A DNA stretch of 6,074 nt from Bacillota bacterium (GTDB taxonomy: Bacteria > Bacillota > Clostridia > Lachnospirales > Lachnospiraceae), in the NCBI GenBank assembly GCA_017861355.1, contig JAGFXQ010000220.1, positions 1 to 6,074 on the forward strand, given 5' to 3'. The notes beneath the pieces were generated by a model that did no database searches, had not been told where the DNA came from, and was given only the letters and a program-made list of their open reading frames with translations. Shown here one piece after another: positions 4,685-6,074 of this stretch; positions within the stretch are counted from its first letter, which is position 1, and each line of letters begins with the position of its first letter. The position numbers and the translations under genes were made by a program.

Positions 4685-5446
4685 ATGGCAAAAAGAACGA
4701 AGAGGTTGACCTCCCAGGTGGATGATAGCGAAGCGATAAGAATTAATAAATACCTTAGCGATGCCGGAATATGCTCCAGAAGAGAAGCGGACCGTTACAT
4801 TGAAGAAGGTAAGGTAAAGATTGATGGAGTTGCCGCACAGATGGGATCAAAGGTGACCAAGAATAATGTAGTAACCTTTTGTGACAAGCCGGTGAAGAAG
4901 GAAGAAAAACTGGTTCTGATTGCATTTAATAAACCGGAGGGAATTGTCTGTACAACAGATCATAGTGAGCCGGATAATATCATAGACTATATCGGTTACA
5001 ATATGAGAATCTATCCGATCGGCCGACTGGATAAGGATTCTGAGGGCCTCATTCTGCTGACGAATGATGGCAATATCGTAAATAAAATCCTTCGCGCTGA
5101 GAATAACCATGAGAAGGAATACATTGTCACCGTGAATAAAGAAATCACCTTGGAGTTCCTTAAGAAAATGTCTTCGGGAATAGCAATTCTGGATACGGTA
5201 ACCAAACCCTGCAAGGTGAATCAAATTGATAAAAACACCTTTAATATCGTTTTGACACAGGGCTTGAATCGACAGATTCGACGTATGTGTGAAACACTTG
5301 GTTACCGGGTCACAAATTTAAGACGAGTACGAATTATGAATATCCTGTTGGGAAGATTGAAAACCGGAGATTACCGTAATGTCACTGAACGTGAGATTGA
5401 AGAATTGAACCAGTTACTGCAGAAGGAGAAAGTTCAACGTAAATAA
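4685..5446 (+). CDS. rluF: 23S rRNA pseudouridine synthase RluF (253 aa)
   Basis: RluF isomerises uridine to pseudouridine in 23S rRNA (U2604 in E. coli, with some action on U2605). I chose the ATG at 4685 because the S4 domain starts soon after it and AGGT lies 6 nt upstream. The frame continues upstream to a TTG at 4610, but those residues are unlike the family. An S4 RNA-binding domain occupies about 18-65 (RINKYLSDAGICSRREADRY). The catalytic domain follows, with NKPEGIVCTT, the active-site motif GRLDKDSEG (nucleophile Asp116), NHEKEYIVTV, and GLNRQIRRMCETLGY near the end. The blocks ICSRREADRYIE, NHEKEY and RIMN agree closely with E. coli RluF as I recall it, which favours RluF over RluB or RsuA. 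It lacks the long Lys-rich tail of the E. coli enzyme. ligA follows after 95 bp with no clear terminator between them, so the two may be co-transcribed. Confidence 0.93.
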   Translation: MAKRTKRLTSQVDDSEAIRINKYLSDAGICSRREADRYIEEGKVKIDGVAAQMGSKVTKNNVVTFCDKPVKKEEKLVLIAFNKPEGIVCTTDHSEPDNIIDYIGYNMRIYPIGRLDKDSEGLILLTNDGNIVNKILRAENNHEKEYIVTVNKEITLEFLKKMSSGIAILDTVTKPCKVNQIDKNTFNIVLTQGLNRQIRRMCETLGYRVTNLRRVRIMNILLGRLKTGDYRNVTEREIEELNQLLQKEKVQRK

Positions 5447-5541
5447 TGGATAAATTACTCCCGGTAAGGGCATCCGATGACTGTTCGATGGGGTATACTT
5501 GGTAATATACGATGAAATATTATTAGGAAGGTATGACTGGT

Positions 5542-6074
5542 ATGGATATCAAAAAAGAGATAGAGGATTTAAGAAAGCAAATCAAGTATCATAATGATCG
5601 TTATTATAATATGGATGATCCGGAGATATCAGATTATGATTATGACCGGATGTCGCAGCAACTGCGTCGATTAGAACAAGAGCATCCAGAATATTCTGAT
5701 CTGGATTCGCCGACGCAGAAAGTAGGCGGAACAGCAAAAAGAGAAGCCGGAATTCTGGTGAAGCATAATGTACCAATGCTCAGTCTGCAGGATGTATTTG
5801 ACAAGGAGGAAGTAATCAGCTTTGTTGAGAAGGTACAGAAGGAACGTCCGGATACGGTATTCATAGTAGAGAAGAAGATTGATGGATTATCCGTAGCTCT
5901 TCGCTATACCGAGGGCAAGCTGACGATGGGTGTGACCCGAGGCGATGGCACCAACCAGGGTGAGGATGTAACGGATAATGTAAAGATGATCTAGGATGTT
6001 AAGACTAAGTTGAAGGAGTCTGTTCCTTATATTGAGATCCGCGGCGAAGTTCATATGAAGAATGAGGATTTTGA
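5542..6074 (+). pseudogene. ligA: NAD+-dependent DNA ligase LigA, interrupted by in-frame TAG and 3'-partial
   Basis: LigA seals nicks in DNA using NAD+ and is normally essential. I chose the ATG at 5542, 10 nt after AGGAAGG (5525-5531); the ATG at 5533 is only 1 nt from that site. The N-terminal Ia domain shows YHNDRYYNMDDPEISDYDYD and DSPTQKVGG. The nucleotidyltransferase motif I is EKKIDG with adenylation Lys112, matching the position in E. coli LigA. TRGDGTNQGEDVTDN follows; it has one residue more between the glycines than the usual TRGDGxxGED. A TAG at 5992-5994 (codon 151) ends the frame, yet the same frame continues with DVKTKLKESVPYIEIRGEVH to the window end, exactly the next conserved LigA block. 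A point nonsense change is therefore likely (for example CAG to TAG), not a frameshift or gene end. The truncated product, 150 of about 650-670 residues, could not ligate DNA. Alternatives are a sequencing error, amber suppression, or a second ligA elsewhere. Confidence 0.85.

Overview
The window looks like a chromosomal segment from a low-GC Firmicute, most likely a Lachnospiraceae / Clostridium cluster XIVa relative. Four things point there: AT-rich intergenic DNA, strong AGGAGG-type ribosome sites, a small protein with an MNxCELV start that I associate with this family, and a secreted protein with a Thr/Pro linker typical of these anaerobes. The assignment is inferred from style and gene content, not from a database match. 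I see no insertion sequence, CRISPR array, phage gene or integrase.

Layout, left to right. (1) 1-1305 (+): the 3' part of a methyl-accepting chemotaxis protein whose N-terminus lies off the left edge; a strong terminator follows. (2) 1377-1918 (-): a tRNA-Arg(CCG) gene with its own promoter and a folded leader, then a long nested hairpin, then a 93-residue DUF6774-like gene. (3) 2070-2858 (-): an EcsC-family protein. (4) 2859-3179: a 321-bp intergenic region with promoters for both directions, including two antiparallel promoters whose -10 boxes overlap. (5) 3180-3965 (+): an exported protein of unknown function. (6) 4021-4455 (+): a small all-helical, ferritin-like protein whose ribosome site is buried in a hairpin; a strong terminator follows. 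(7) 4685-5446 (+): rluF, a 23S rRNA pseudouridine synthase. (8) 5542-6074 (+): the start of ligA, NAD+-dependent DNA ligase, broken by an in-frame TAG at codon 151 and running off the right edge.

The genes do not form one obvious system; this is mixed core-genome housekeeping with small lineage-specific proteins. The signals most worth checking are the amber codon inside ligA, the chemoreceptor that lacks an extracytoplasmic domain (so its sensor should be an N-terminal cytoplasmic domain, plausibly H-NOX), the hairpin-buried ribosome site with a promoter inside the same hairpin, and the overlapping antiparallel promoters. I found no convincing evidence of a wholly new multi-gene system.
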